Origin: Anaerolineae bacterium
Lineage (GTDB): Bacteria; Chloroflexota; Anaerolineae; Anaerolineales; E44-bin32
Assembly (NCBI GenBank): GCA_030605795.1
Contig: JAUWHR010000029.1
Span: 1-48,369, forward strand
Length of the DNA stretch: 48,369 nucleotides
Direction of reading: 5' to 3'
The notes below the pieces were generated by a model, which saw nothing but the letters and a program-made list of their open reading frames with translations, ran no database searches and had not been told where the DNA came from. The position numbers and the translations under genes are program-made. Positions 25,583 through 33,253 of the stretch are shown piece by piece (the first letter of the stretch is position 1; the number at the start of each line of letters is the position of its first letter).

Positions 25583-27041
25583 AGAATTTAAACGCATCTC
25601 CATCGATCCGATCACCCGGCTAGAGGGGCATGGAAGGATTGAGCTCTTTCTGGACGAGGAAGGGGAGCTGGCCGACGCCTTCTTTCAAATCCCGGAACTG
25701 CGCGGCTTCGAGCGTTTCTGCCAGGGACGGAAGGCAGAGGACATGCCGCAGATAACGGAGCGGATCTGCGGAGTCTGTCCGGAAGCGCACCATCTCGCCT
25801 CGACCAAGGCTCTTGATGACTGCTTTTCCGCTACCCCGCCGCCACGGGCGCGTAAGCTACGTGAACTTTTATATAACGCCTACATTTTTTCCGATCACCT
25901 GCTTCACTTCTACTACCTGGGTGGACCGGACTACCTGGTCGGACCGTACGCCCCTCCACAGGAGCGAAATATTCTCGGAGTGATTGGCAAGGTTGGGCCA
26001 GAACTAGGTAAGGAAGTAATCAAGCACCGTTCCTATGGTCAGCGGATCATCGAAGCGGTCGGAGGGCGCTCGATTCACCCGGTGACCGGGCTCCCCGGTG
26101 GGCAGTCGAAAGCGATAAACGAAGAGGAACGTTCAGAGATCGAGCAGATGGCTCGCTCCTGCGTGGAATTCGGTCGGGTGACACTTTCAATATTCAAGGA
26201 GATATTCCTCGGAGATAAGACGTACCAGCAGTTCAGCCAGGAGAAGGCGCAGAGACTTCCCACCTACTACATGGGTCTTGTGGACGAGGATGGAGCGGTC
26301 AACTTCTACGATGGGAAGGTGCGGGTCGTGGCGCCGGATGGCGAGGAGTTCGCTCTTGCCGAGGGAAAAGAAGTTCTCGATTTGATCGACGAGCGGACGG
26401 AGCCGTGGACCTATGTGAAGATCCCCTATCTCAAAGAAGTCGGCTGGCAGGGGTTCCGGGCCGGTAAGGATAGTGGGATCTACCGTGTCGGCCCGCTCGC
26501 CCGATTGAATGTCTGTAAGCGGATGGGGACACCCCTCGCCCAAGCGGAGTATGAAGCCTATCTGGACTATTTCGGTGGGGGAGTGGTGCATGCCACTTTT
26601 GCTTATCACTGGGCGCGTATTATTGAAATGCTAGCAGCGGCTGAACAGACAACTCGGCTCGTGGCTGATCCGGAGCTTATGGAAGGTGCGCTGCGGTCGG
26701 AGCTCAGCGACCCAGGAGAAGGAGTGGGAATCATCGAGGCTGCACGGGGGACGCTCATCCATCATTACCTACTTGATGAGAAAGGGCTAGTCCGATCGGC
26801 CAACCTGATCGTTGCTACAACACACAATATTGCTGGCATCTCGCTATCGATAAAGGAGATGGCGCGCGCCGTCGTTCACAACGGCGAGGTCGATCAGGGG
26901 ATCCTGAACCTGATCGAGATGAGTTTCCGCAACTATGATCCGTGTTTGGCTTGCGCCACCCACGCTTTTCCAGGACAGATGCCTTTGCTCGTTGTAGTCC
27001 GTGACTCGGCCGGTCGTGAGATTAAGAGAATTGAACGATGA
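25575..27041 (+). CDS. mvhA: [NiFe] hydrogenase large subunit of the Mvh group
   Basis: 488 residues from GTG 25575, chosen because AAAGGAG lies 6 bases before it and the overlap with mvhG is then 8 bases. Both nickel-binding motifs are intact: RICGVCPEAHH (C65, C68) and DPCLACATH (C457, C460, H463). A 25-residue tail follows His463, as in hydrogenases whose C-terminus is cut during maturation; no maturation protease is in this window. It oxidises H2 and feeds MvhG. Its stop codon overlaps the next start as ATGA. Confidence 0.95.
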   Translation: MSKEFKRISIDPITRLEGHGRIELFLDEEGELADAFFQIPELRGFERFCQGRKAEDMPQITERICGVCPEAHHLASTKALDDCFSATPPPRARKLRELLYNAYIFSDHLLHFYYLGGPDYLVGPYAPPQERNILGVIGKVGPELGKEVIKHRSYGQRIIEAVGGRSIHPVTGLPGGQSKAINEEERSEIEQMARSCVEFGRVTLSIFKEIFLGDKTYQQFSQEKAQRLPTYYMGLVDEDGAVNFYDGKVRVVAPDGEEFALAEGKEVLDLIDERTEPWTYVKIPYLKEVGWQGFRAGKDSGIYRVGPLARLNVCKRMGTPLAQAEYEAYLDYFGGGVVHATFAYHWARIIEMLAAAEQTTRLVADPELMEGALRSELSDPGEGVGIIEAARGTLIHHYLLDEKGLVRSANLIVATTHNIAGISLSIKEMARAVVHNGEVDQGILNLIEMSFRNYDPCLACATHAFPGQMPLLVVVRDSAGREIKRIER

Positions 27042-27202
27042 ATAGGCTGATCATCGGTCGGGTGAACCTGATCGCTATATGGATGTACGATCAAATCGGA
27101 AAGAAACTAGTGGGAGCCTCTAAACTCGTAGGTGGAGGCGGTGGCATGGGAATAGTCAGCGAGCTCCTATGCGAGATTAGGGAGGGGATCACTGTTGGCT
27201 AG
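27038..27202 (+). CDS. Predicted 54-residue small protein in the hdr-mvh unit
   Basis: Too short for standard gene calls. The frame starts with ATG in an ATGA overlap with the mvhA stop and ends 8 bases inside hdrC. It therefore fills the only gap in an otherwise gapless unit. The protein begins MNRLIIGRVNLIAIW, has a five-glycine run at about residues 32-36, and ends LCEIREGITVG; there is one cysteine. It has no recognisable family; the opening LIIGR is weakly like hydrogenase maturation proteases but the rest is not. The neighbouring TTG start of hdrC uses the GGAGGGG that is inside this frame. Confidence 0.5.
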   Translation: MNRLIIGRVNLIAIWMYDQIGKKLVGASKLVGGGGGMGIVSELLCEIREGITVG

Positions 27203-27593
27203 AAATGGACTCGAGATTATCGAGGGCTTGTTGGAGAAGGTGGAGGAGCTCTCTGGGCAAAACGTCTTTGCCTGTTATCAGTGCGGGATGTGCTCGGCAG
27301 GCTGCCCCTTAACCGACGAGATGGACTTACTCCCCAACCAGGTGATCCGTGGGCTGCAACTGCGAGATTGGCGAACGATGGAGAGCAACGCCATGTGGAT
27401 CTGCGCGAGTTGCTTCAGCTGCCAGGTACGATGCCCTAAGGGAGTCGACCTCGCTAGGCTGATGGAAGCAATGCGCCAGATCTACTTGCGCCAGCAATTG
27501 GATCATGTGTCGATTGACGACATGACGCCAGAGCAGATCAGTAAGCTTCCCCAGATTGCCCTGGTAGCGAGTTTCCGTAAGAAGACTGGCTAA
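27195..27593 (+). CDS. hdrC: Heterodisulfide reductase subunit C
   Basis: 132 residues from TTG 27195, with a strong GGAGGGG seven bases upstream. Two ferredoxin motifs are intact: CYQCGMCSAGCPL and CASCFSCQVRCPKGVD, each a [4Fe-4S] site. HdrC carries electrons from HdrA to HdrB. It lacks membrane helices, so this is the soluble HdrABC form rather than the HdrDE type. It is followed after 5 bases by hdrB. Confidence 0.93.
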   Translation: MARNGLEIIEGLLEKVEELSGQNVFACYQCGMCSAGCPLTDEMDLLPNQVIRGLQLRDWRTMESNAMWICASCFSCQVRCPKGVDLARLMEAMRQIYLRQQLDHVSIDDMTPEQISKLPQIALVASFRKKTG

Positions 27594-27598
27594 AAGAT

Positions 27599-28477
27599 AT
27601 GGACGGACTCACCTATTTCCCCGGATGTAGTTTGAAGGAAGAAGCCAAGGAATTCGAGATCTCGGCTATGGCTGTGATGAAGGCTTTGGGACTGCCTCTC
27701 ATCGAATTTGAGCGCTGGAACTGCTGCGGGACGGTCTTTTCCCTCACCGAGGACGACCTGATGCATCAACTAGCTACAATCCGAAACCTGATTCGGGTTC
27801 AAGAGAATGGCTCTGAAGAAATTGTAACCCTATGCTCGATGTGTTACAACACATTGAAGAGATCGAGCTTGTTCGTGAATCGTGATAAAGAGAGGTTGGA
27901 AAAGATCAACGCCTTTATGGACAGGGAGCAGGCGTACGAAGGTAAGGTCGAGGTGCGCCATCTTCTGGAAGTCCTTCGCGACAGAATTGGATGGGATAAG
28001 GTGGAGGAAGCGATGACCCATTCCCTGGAGGGGCTTTCAGTCGCCCCCTACTATGGATGCATGCTCCTCCGACCCAGGGAAGTGGGGATCGACGATCCGG
28101 ATAATCCAACTATTATGCAGGATCTTATTGAAGCTCTGTGGGCAACCCCGGTGGAGTTCCCGTTCCAAACGGAGTGTTGTGGGTCTTACCAGGTTGTGGA
28201 TCGTCGTGAGTTAATTGTGGAGCGAACCCACCGAATCCTGAGCTCGGCCCGCCGGTCTGGAGCCGATGTGGTGATCACTAGTTGTCCACTATGCCAATAT
28301 AACCTTCAAAAAACCCAATCCGAGTTGAAGGAGACCATCCCTACTTTTGAAGAGATGCCGGTTATATATTTCACTCAGCTAATGGCTGTTGCGCTGGAGG
28401 TAGATAGCGGCGAACTCCCTAGCCCACTGCTTGCGGGACTCGCAATTGAAGAAGGAGTGGGAAATGGGGAAAGGTAA
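27599..28477 (+). CDS. hdrB: Heterodisulfide reductase subunit B (two CCG domains)
   Basis: 292 residues. Both cysteine-rich CCG domains are complete. Domain 1 has YFPGCSLKEE, WNCCGTVFSL and LCSMCYNTL; domain 2 has PYYGCMLLRP, ECCGSYQVV and TSCPLCQYNL. In methanogens the two noncubane [4Fe-4S] clusters of HdrB reduce CoM-S-S-CoB. A bacterium without these coenzymes must use another acceptor, and the next genes encode a fumarate reductase. HdrB-type domains also occur in thiol:fumarate reductase TfrB and in SdhE-type complexes, supporting such a link. Confidence 0.93.
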   Translation: MDGLTYFPGCSLKEEAKEFEISAMAVMKALGLPLIEFERWNCCGTVFSLTEDDLMHQLATIRNLIRVQENGSEEIVTLCSMCYNTLKRSSLFVNRDKERLEKINAFMDREQAYEGKVEVRHLLEVLRDRIGWDKVEEAMTHSLEGLSVAPYYGCMLLRPREVGIDDPDNPTIMQDLIEALWATPVEFPFQTECCGSYQVVDRRELIVERTHRILSSARRSGADVVITSCPLCQYNLQKTQSELKETIPTFEEMPVIYFTQLMAVALEVDSGELPSPLLAGLAIEEGVGNGER

Positions 28478-29171
28478 CATGAACGAACAAGAAAATGCGA
28501 TGATAAGAATACATGTGATGGGTAAAACCTACCAGGTTCCTGCCGGTCTTACCATAATGGATGCGATGGAATATTCTGGTTACCGGTTTATCCGTGGGGC
28601 AGGGTGCCGCTCTGGGTTCTGTGGCGCCTGCTCTACGATCTATCGTAGAGAAGAGGATTACAGACTCCAATTTGCCCTTGCTTGCCAGGAAATGGCAGAA
28701 GACGGCATGTACCTGGTGCAGCTTCCCTTCACCCCGGCGCCAAGGTCAAAATACAACCTTGAGGAAATAGACCCCTCCGAAAACGTGTTGCTGCAGTACT
28801 ATCCAGAGATTGCCCGATGCGTCTCGTGCAACACATGCACTAAGGCTTGCCCGCAGGATATCGAGGTCATGGATTATGTGCAGGCTGCGCTTCGGGGGGA
28901 TATTGCCCGAACAGCCGCTCTTTCCTTCGATTGCATCCAATGTGGCCTGTGTACCATGCGCTGTCCAGCGGACATTAAACACTACCATATGGCGCAGATG
29001 GCCAGGCGGATCTACGGAAGATATCTCTCTCCAGTTCCAAATCACCTTGAAGAGCGGTTGTGCGAGATTGAGGAAGGGGTCTACGACAATGAACTGGGCA
29101 AGCTTATGGCTATGAATAAAGAGGAACTGGGAATAGCTTATGCCGCTAGAATAAGGGAAGAAGCAAAGTAA
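28464..29171 (+). CDS. frdB: Fumarate reductase/succinate dehydrogenase-type iron-sulfur subunit
   Basis: 235 residues from ATG 28464, which has GGAG six bases before it and overlaps hdrB by 14; ATG 28479 is an alternative. The N-terminal plant-type [2Fe-2S] domain shows GAGCRSGFCGACS...LAC. The C-terminal part has CVSCNTCTKACPQ and CIQCGLCTMRCPAD. The last motif has all four cysteines, so a [4Fe-4S] cluster is expected where SdhB/FrdB usually has [3Fe-4S]. No membrane anchor subunit follows, which fits a soluble complex. TfrB of methanogens has a similar module fused to an HdrB-like part; here HdrB is separate and adjacent. Confidence 0.88.
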   Translation: MGKGNMNEQENAMIRIHVMGKTYQVPAGLTIMDAMEYSGYRFIRGAGCRSGFCGACSTIYRREEDYRLQFALACQEMAEDGMYLVQLPFTPAPRSKYNLEEIDPSENVLLQYYPEIARCVSCNTCTKACPQDIEVMDYVQAALRGDIARTAALSFDCIQCGLCTMRCPADIKHYHMAQMARRIYGRYLSPVPNHLEERLCEIEEGVYDNELGKLMAMNKEELGIAYAARIREEAK

Positions 29172-29176
29172 GGGAA

Positions 29177-30847
29177 GTGAGCAAAGTGAGCAGACAAGAA
29201 TTAATTAGAGGGTATCCGCCATACATGCGCAAATCGATTGAGCGAGTTAAGGCGACTCGAGCGAAGCGGCTTGAGGCTGGTCCGCCGTCGCCGATGACTG
29301 CTGAGGAGCGTGAGGACATCCTTGAAAAATTTCATCCGGATTACAAGCCGGAGAAAAAGCGAAAACTTGCTGTAGGAATCTCAGCTGGCGAAATCGTTCC
29401 ACATGAGGTTGCCGATATATTTGAGGCTCACCCTCTGTTCGACCCAGCGGATGTGGATCTATCCCACATAGACTACGACGTGTCGGTTCTGGTGATCGGC
29501 GGCGGAGGGGCGGGCACAGCCGCGGCCATATTTGCTCATCAAGAGGGAGTCTCGGCTGAAGATATCCTGGTTGTGACCAAGCTTCGCCACGGGGATAGCA
29601 ATTCTATCATGGCCCAAGGAGGGATCCAGGCGGCAGATCGTCCTGAGGATTCTCCGGCCATTCACTACCTCGATGTAATCGGAGGAGGCCATTACGCCAA
29701 CAAACCGGAATTGGTAAGGGCTCTAGTTTTAGATGCACCGATGATCATCGGCTGGCACGAGGATATCGGGGTGATGTACGACAAGCAGGATGGGAAATAC
29801 CTTGAAGCTCATGGGGGAGGGACTTCCCGTATGCGGATGCACTCGGCCAAAGACTACACCGGCAAAGCGATCTTCAACGCCGTCCGTGACGAATTTAGGA
29901 ACCTGGGAATTCCTGTGTTGGAATTCTTCCCGGCTATAGAGCTCCTATTGGACGAGAAGGGAAATGCTGCTGGAGCCATAATTTACAACATAGAAACCAA
30001 TGAATACAAAATTATCCGCGCTAAGGCAACTGTCCTTTCTACGGGAGGTTTTGGCCGGATGCACATCCAAAACTTCCCTACGACCAATCACTACGGAGCG
30101 ACCGCTGACGGGTTGGTTATTGCCTACCGAGCTGGGGCGAATATCATCGATATGGACTCGGTTCAGTACCACCCCACTGGGGTGGTCTACCCCACAGCCA
30201 TACTAGGACAACTTGCCACCGAGAAGCTCCGTAGCCAAGGAGCGGTGCCAGTTAATAAAGACGGGGAGGCTTTTGTCTTCCCCTTGGAGCCGCGCGATGT
30301 TGAGGCGGCAGCTGTCATCCGCGAATGCTGGGAAAAGAACAACGGAGTGGAGACACCTAGTGGGGTGCGTGGTGTTTGGCTGGACACCCCGATGATCGAA
30401 GAGATACAAGGAAAAGGAACCATCAAACAACGGCTATCAGCGATGTGGACAATGTGGCATCGTCACGATATTGACATTACCAAGGATCCTGTGTTAGTTT
30501 ACCCAACCCTTCATTATCAGAATGGGGGAGTTGAGATAGACGAGCACGGGGCAACTAGAGTCCCGGGGCTGTTTGCCGCTGGAGAGTGCGACGGAGGGGT
30601 TCACGGGAAGAACCGATTGATGGGAAACTCGCAATTGGATATTTATGTGTTTGGACGGAGAGTGGGAATGTCCGCTGCTCGTTGGTCTAAAAGGTCAAAA
30701 CCGAAGAAACTTTCCCTTCAACACATCGTCGACTACGATAAGCAGTTGAAGAAAGCGGGGATAGAGACCGACCGAGTATCCCCGATCCTCCTCCCTGATT
30801 ACCGTGCTGAGACTGTCATTTCCAGCTCATTGGGGCGTTTTATCTAG
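29177..30847 (+). CDS. frdA: Fumarate reductase/succinate dehydrogenase-type flavoprotein
   Basis: 556 residues from GTG 29177; GTG 29186 has the better-spaced AAGGGA. Residues 1-100 are a charged extension; the FAD-binding VLVIGGGGAGTAAA begins at about 104. Active-site pieces are present: SVQYHPTG, LATEKLRSQGAVPV, TLHYQNGGVEI and GKNRLMGNSQLD (Arg about 480). The usual covalent-FAD histidine is replaced in DSNSIMAQGG, so FAD is probably non-covalent. The C-terminus is short compared with SdhA (about 76 residues after NRL instead of over 200). These traits favour a soluble fumarate reductase of the TfrA type over quinone-linked SdhA. Confidence 0.87.
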   Translation: MSKVSRQELIRGYPPYMRKSIERVKATRAKRLEAGPPSPMTAEEREDILEKFHPDYKPEKKRKLAVGISAGEIVPHEVADIFEAHPLFDPADVDLSHIDYDVSVLVIGGGGAGTAAAIFAHQEGVSAEDILVVTKLRHGDSNSIMAQGGIQAADRPEDSPAIHYLDVIGGGHYANKPELVRALVLDAPMIIGWHEDIGVMYDKQDGKYLEAHGGGTSRMRMHSAKDYTGKAIFNAVRDEFRNLGIPVLEFFPAIELLLDEKGNAAGAIIYNIETNEYKIIRAKATVLSTGGFGRMHIQNFPTTNHYGATADGLVIAYRAGANIIDMDSVQYHPTGVVYPTAILGQLATEKLRSQGAVPVNKDGEAFVFPLEPRDVEAAAVIRECWEKNNGVETPSGVRGVWLDTPMIEEIQGKGTIKQRLSAMWTMWHRHDIDITKDPVLVYPTLHYQNGGVEIDEHGATRVPGLFAAGECDGGVHGKNRLMGNSQLDIYVFGRRVGMSAARWSKRSKPKKLSLQHIVDYDKQLKKAGIETDRVSPILLPDYRAETVISSSLGRFI

Positions 30848-30857
30848 AGGAGCAATA

Positions 30858-31118
30858 TTGGTTACAGGTCAGATCGCTAAACGTTGGAAAACGTCACTTG
30901 GTTGGATTACCATTGTAGACAGTCTCTGCAAAGGTTGCGGATTTTGCATCGAGTTCTGCCCGCTTAATGCCCTCGAGGAATCGCAAGAATTCAACCAACA
31001 TGGGTACCACTTTCCTGAGATGGTAAACCCGGAGGCGTGCGTCAACTGTGAATATTGCCAGTTAGTCTGTCCGGATTTCGCCATCTGGAGCGAGATTGAG
31101 GAGGAGCACCCTGATTGA
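30858..31118 (+). CDS. korD: 2-oxoacid:ferredoxin oxidoreductase delta (ferredoxin-like) subunit
   Basis: About 86 residues. I start it at TTG 30858, five bases after GAGGAG, rather than farther upstream inside frdA. Two ferredoxin motifs are present: CKGCGFCIEFCPLN and CVNCEYCQLVCPD, both [4Fe-4S]. KorD accepts electrons from the alpha-beta-gamma core. Its end overlaps the korA start region. Confidence 0.88.
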   Translation: MVTGQIAKRWKTSLGWITIVDSLCKGCGFCIEFCPLNALEESQEFNQHGYHFPEMVNPEACVNCEYCQLVCPDFAIWSEIEEEHPD

Positions 31119-32259
31119 TCCAGCGATACTTGCCGGGGAGCACTTTCTAAACGGCGACGTGGCATGTGCTGAAGGGGCAATCGCCGCCGGTTGTCGCTTC
31201 TTTGCCGGCTACCCAATCACCCCCCAATCGGAGATCGCCGAGCGCATGGCTTACCGCCTGCCCAGGATTGGAGCCCACTTTCTTCAGATGGAGGATGAAC
31301 TTGCTTCCATGGCTGCCGTCCTTGGCGCCGTCTGGGGGGGAGTTAAAGCGATGACGGCGACCTCTGGACCCGGTTTCTCCCTCATGATGGAAAACATCGG
31401 TCTGGGGATAATGACCGAAACCCCGTGTGTGGTGGTGAATATCCAACGGGGTGGGCCAAGTACTGGGCTGCCTACCGCCACCTCACAGGGCGATATGATG
31501 CAGGCCAGATGGGGAACGCACGGGAACCATGAGATCATAGCTTACGCGCCCTCTTCCCCACAAGAGATGTTCGACCTTACAGTCAAAGCGTTTAACACTG
31601 CCGAGCGCTACCGTCTGCCAGTGCTCATCATGGCCGATGAGATCGTCGGCCACATGATGGAACGGGTATTGATCGATCCGGATAAGATCGAGGTCTTCGC
31701 CCGCCGCAAACCAACTGTCCCCTACGAGGAATATGTCCCTTACAAACCAGGAAAAGACTTGGTACCTGAGATGGCGTCCGCCGGTGAGGGCTATCGGGTG
31801 CATGTCACTGGCCTGACCCACAACGAACTTGGCTATCCTGATATGACTGTTGAGGCTCAAGACCGCCTGATCAATAGGTTGACCCAGAAAATCAGGAAAA
31901 ACATCGATAAGATTGTCGAGTTCGAAGAAGAGGGAGTCGATGAGGCGGAGGTCATTCTGGTCACATACGGGATCAATGCTCGCACTTCATGGAGAGCTAT
32001 GGAACTTGCTCGAGAAAAGGGAATCAAGGTAGGTATGCTCCGGCTTATCACCGTATGGCCATTTCCCTCCAAACCGATTATCAAACTGGCGACGAAAGTG
32101 AAAGGATTTGTCGTTCCTGAGATCAACCTTGGTCAGATGGTGCTTGAGGTGGAGAGAGTAGTTGCTGGAAAGACGGTTGTCAGGCTCGTACCCCACGCAG
32201 GGGGAGGAATTCATCGACCGGAAGATGTCCTGGCGGTTATTGAAGAGGTGGTTGGATGA
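31111..32259 (+). CDS. korA: 2-oxoglutarate:ferredoxin oxidoreductase alpha subunit
   Basis: About 382 residues. The start is uncertain: no ATG exists, and a GAGGAGGAG run at 31098-31106 would serve a CTG at 31111 (or ATT at 31114); TTG 31096 would place that run inside the coding region. The protein shows GDVACAEGAIAAGCRFFAGYPITPQSEIAE, FLQMEDELASMAAVLGA and TSGPGFSLMMENIGLG, hallmark KorA sequence. In the reductive direction the enzyme fixes CO2 onto succinyl-CoA using reduced ferredoxin. Pyruvate or 2-oxoisovalerate cannot be excluded. Confidence 0.9.
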   Translation: MIDPAILAGEHFLNGDVACAEGAIAAGCRFFAGYPITPQSEIAERMAYRLPRIGAHFLQMEDELASMAAVLGAVWGGVKAMTATSGPGFSLMMENIGLGIMTETPCVVVNIQRGGPSTGLPTATSQGDMMQARWGTHGNHEIIAYAPSSPQEMFDLTVKAFNTAERYRLPVLIMADEIVGHMMERVLIDPDKIEVFARRKPTVPYEEYVPYKPGKDLVPEMASAGEGYRVHVTGLTHNELGYPDMTVEAQDRLINRLTQKIRKNIDKIVEFEEEGVDEAEVILVTYGINARTSWRAMELAREKGIKVGMLRLITVWPFPSKPIIKLATKVKGFVVPEINLGQMVLEVERVVAGKTVVRLVPHAGGGIHRPEDVLAVIEEVVG

Positions 32260-33134
32260 GAAAGATTAAGACAAAGCCGACGCCGGAGATTGTTGAAGAT
32301 GTACATCATCCTTTGGAGCGCTACTTTCGCAAGGAAAGACTTCCCCACATCTGGTGTCCAGGCTGCGGGTTAGGAACCGCGATGTCTTGCCTCGCTTACG
32401 CCCTAGAGGAACTCTCGCTGGGCGTGGATGACGTTTCTATCGTCTCCGGCATTGGCTGCACGGGTAGGCTTGCTGGCTATATGCGTTCGGACTCATACCA
32501 CACCACTCATGGACGGGCGATCCCATTCGCTACCGGGCTTCGCATTGCTATGGAGATGCATAAACCTGACCACAAGGTTATTGTGTTCAGTGGAGATGGG
32601 GACCTGTTCGCCATTGGTGGCAACCATTTCATCCACGCCGCTCGTCGCAATGTTGACCTGGCCGTTATTTGTGTCAACAACTTTAACTACGGTATGACCG
32701 GAGGCCAGGTTGGGCCCACAACCCCCTTAGGGGCGTTTGGGACGACGGCGCCATACGGATCTTTTGAGAACCCTTTCAATCTTGTTTACCTAGCAGCCTC
32801 CTCTGGAGCTCCGTATGTGGCTCGTTGGACAACCCTCCACACACGACGACTTAAACAAGCGATGATGGAAGCGATCATGAAGCCCGGGTTTACTTTTGTG
32901 GAGATAATCAGTCCTTGCCCGGTTAACTACGGCAGGCGGAACAAGATGCCAACCGGTTTAGTTGAGATGCGCTACTACCAGAGTAAAAGCGTGATCCGTA
33001 ATTTCGCCGACCCGAAGGATGCTGAGATCAAACCCGAGGGAGAGATCATCGTCGGTACCTTCATCGATGAAGACAAGCCGGATTACTTTGATATCTACCG
33101 CCATTTCGTCGAACAGATGAATCAGGAAAAATGA
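32256..33134 (+). CDS. korB: 2-oxoglutarate:ferredoxin oxidoreductase beta subunit (TPP-binding)
   Basis: 292 residues, the normal length. Features: HIWCPGCGLGTAMSCLAYAL at 31-50, the TPP-binding motif GDGDLFAIGGNHFIHAARRN...CVNN at 113-142, and the YGMTGGQVGPTTP segment that completes the active site. ATGA overlap with korA couples their translation. It ends the 11.4-kb unit that began with korC. A 119-base gap with no clear terminator separates it from the convergent pyruvate kinase gene. Confidence 0.93.
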   Translation: MRKIKTKPTPEIVEDVHHPLERYFRKERLPHIWCPGCGLGTAMSCLAYALEELSLGVDDVSIVSGIGCTGRLAGYMRSDSYHTTHGRAIPFATGLRIAMEMHKPDHKVIVFSGDGDLFAIGGNHFIHAARRNVDLAVICVNNFNYGMTGGQVGPTTPLGAFGTTAPYGSFENPFNLVYLAASSGAPYVARWTTLHTRRLKQAMMEAIMKPGFTFVEIISPCPVNYGRRNKMPTGLVEMRYYQSKSVIRNFADPKDAEIKPEGEIIVGTFIDEDKPDYFDIYRHFVEQMNQEK

Positions 33135-33253
33135 TCATTTTTACTAGACTGGAATAGGTAGCACAACCACCTCCGGCGGATGGACGAACTTCCATCTGTT
33201 GAATCCCCCATATACCGCTAAATTTCTCGAACCCGGTCTTTTTTATAGTGCAA

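Noticed and set aside
31096-31110. korA start at TTG 31096
   Set aside because: It would place the GAGGAGGAG ribosome-site-like run inside the coding sequence; a start at 31111 or 31114 is more plausible though not certain.
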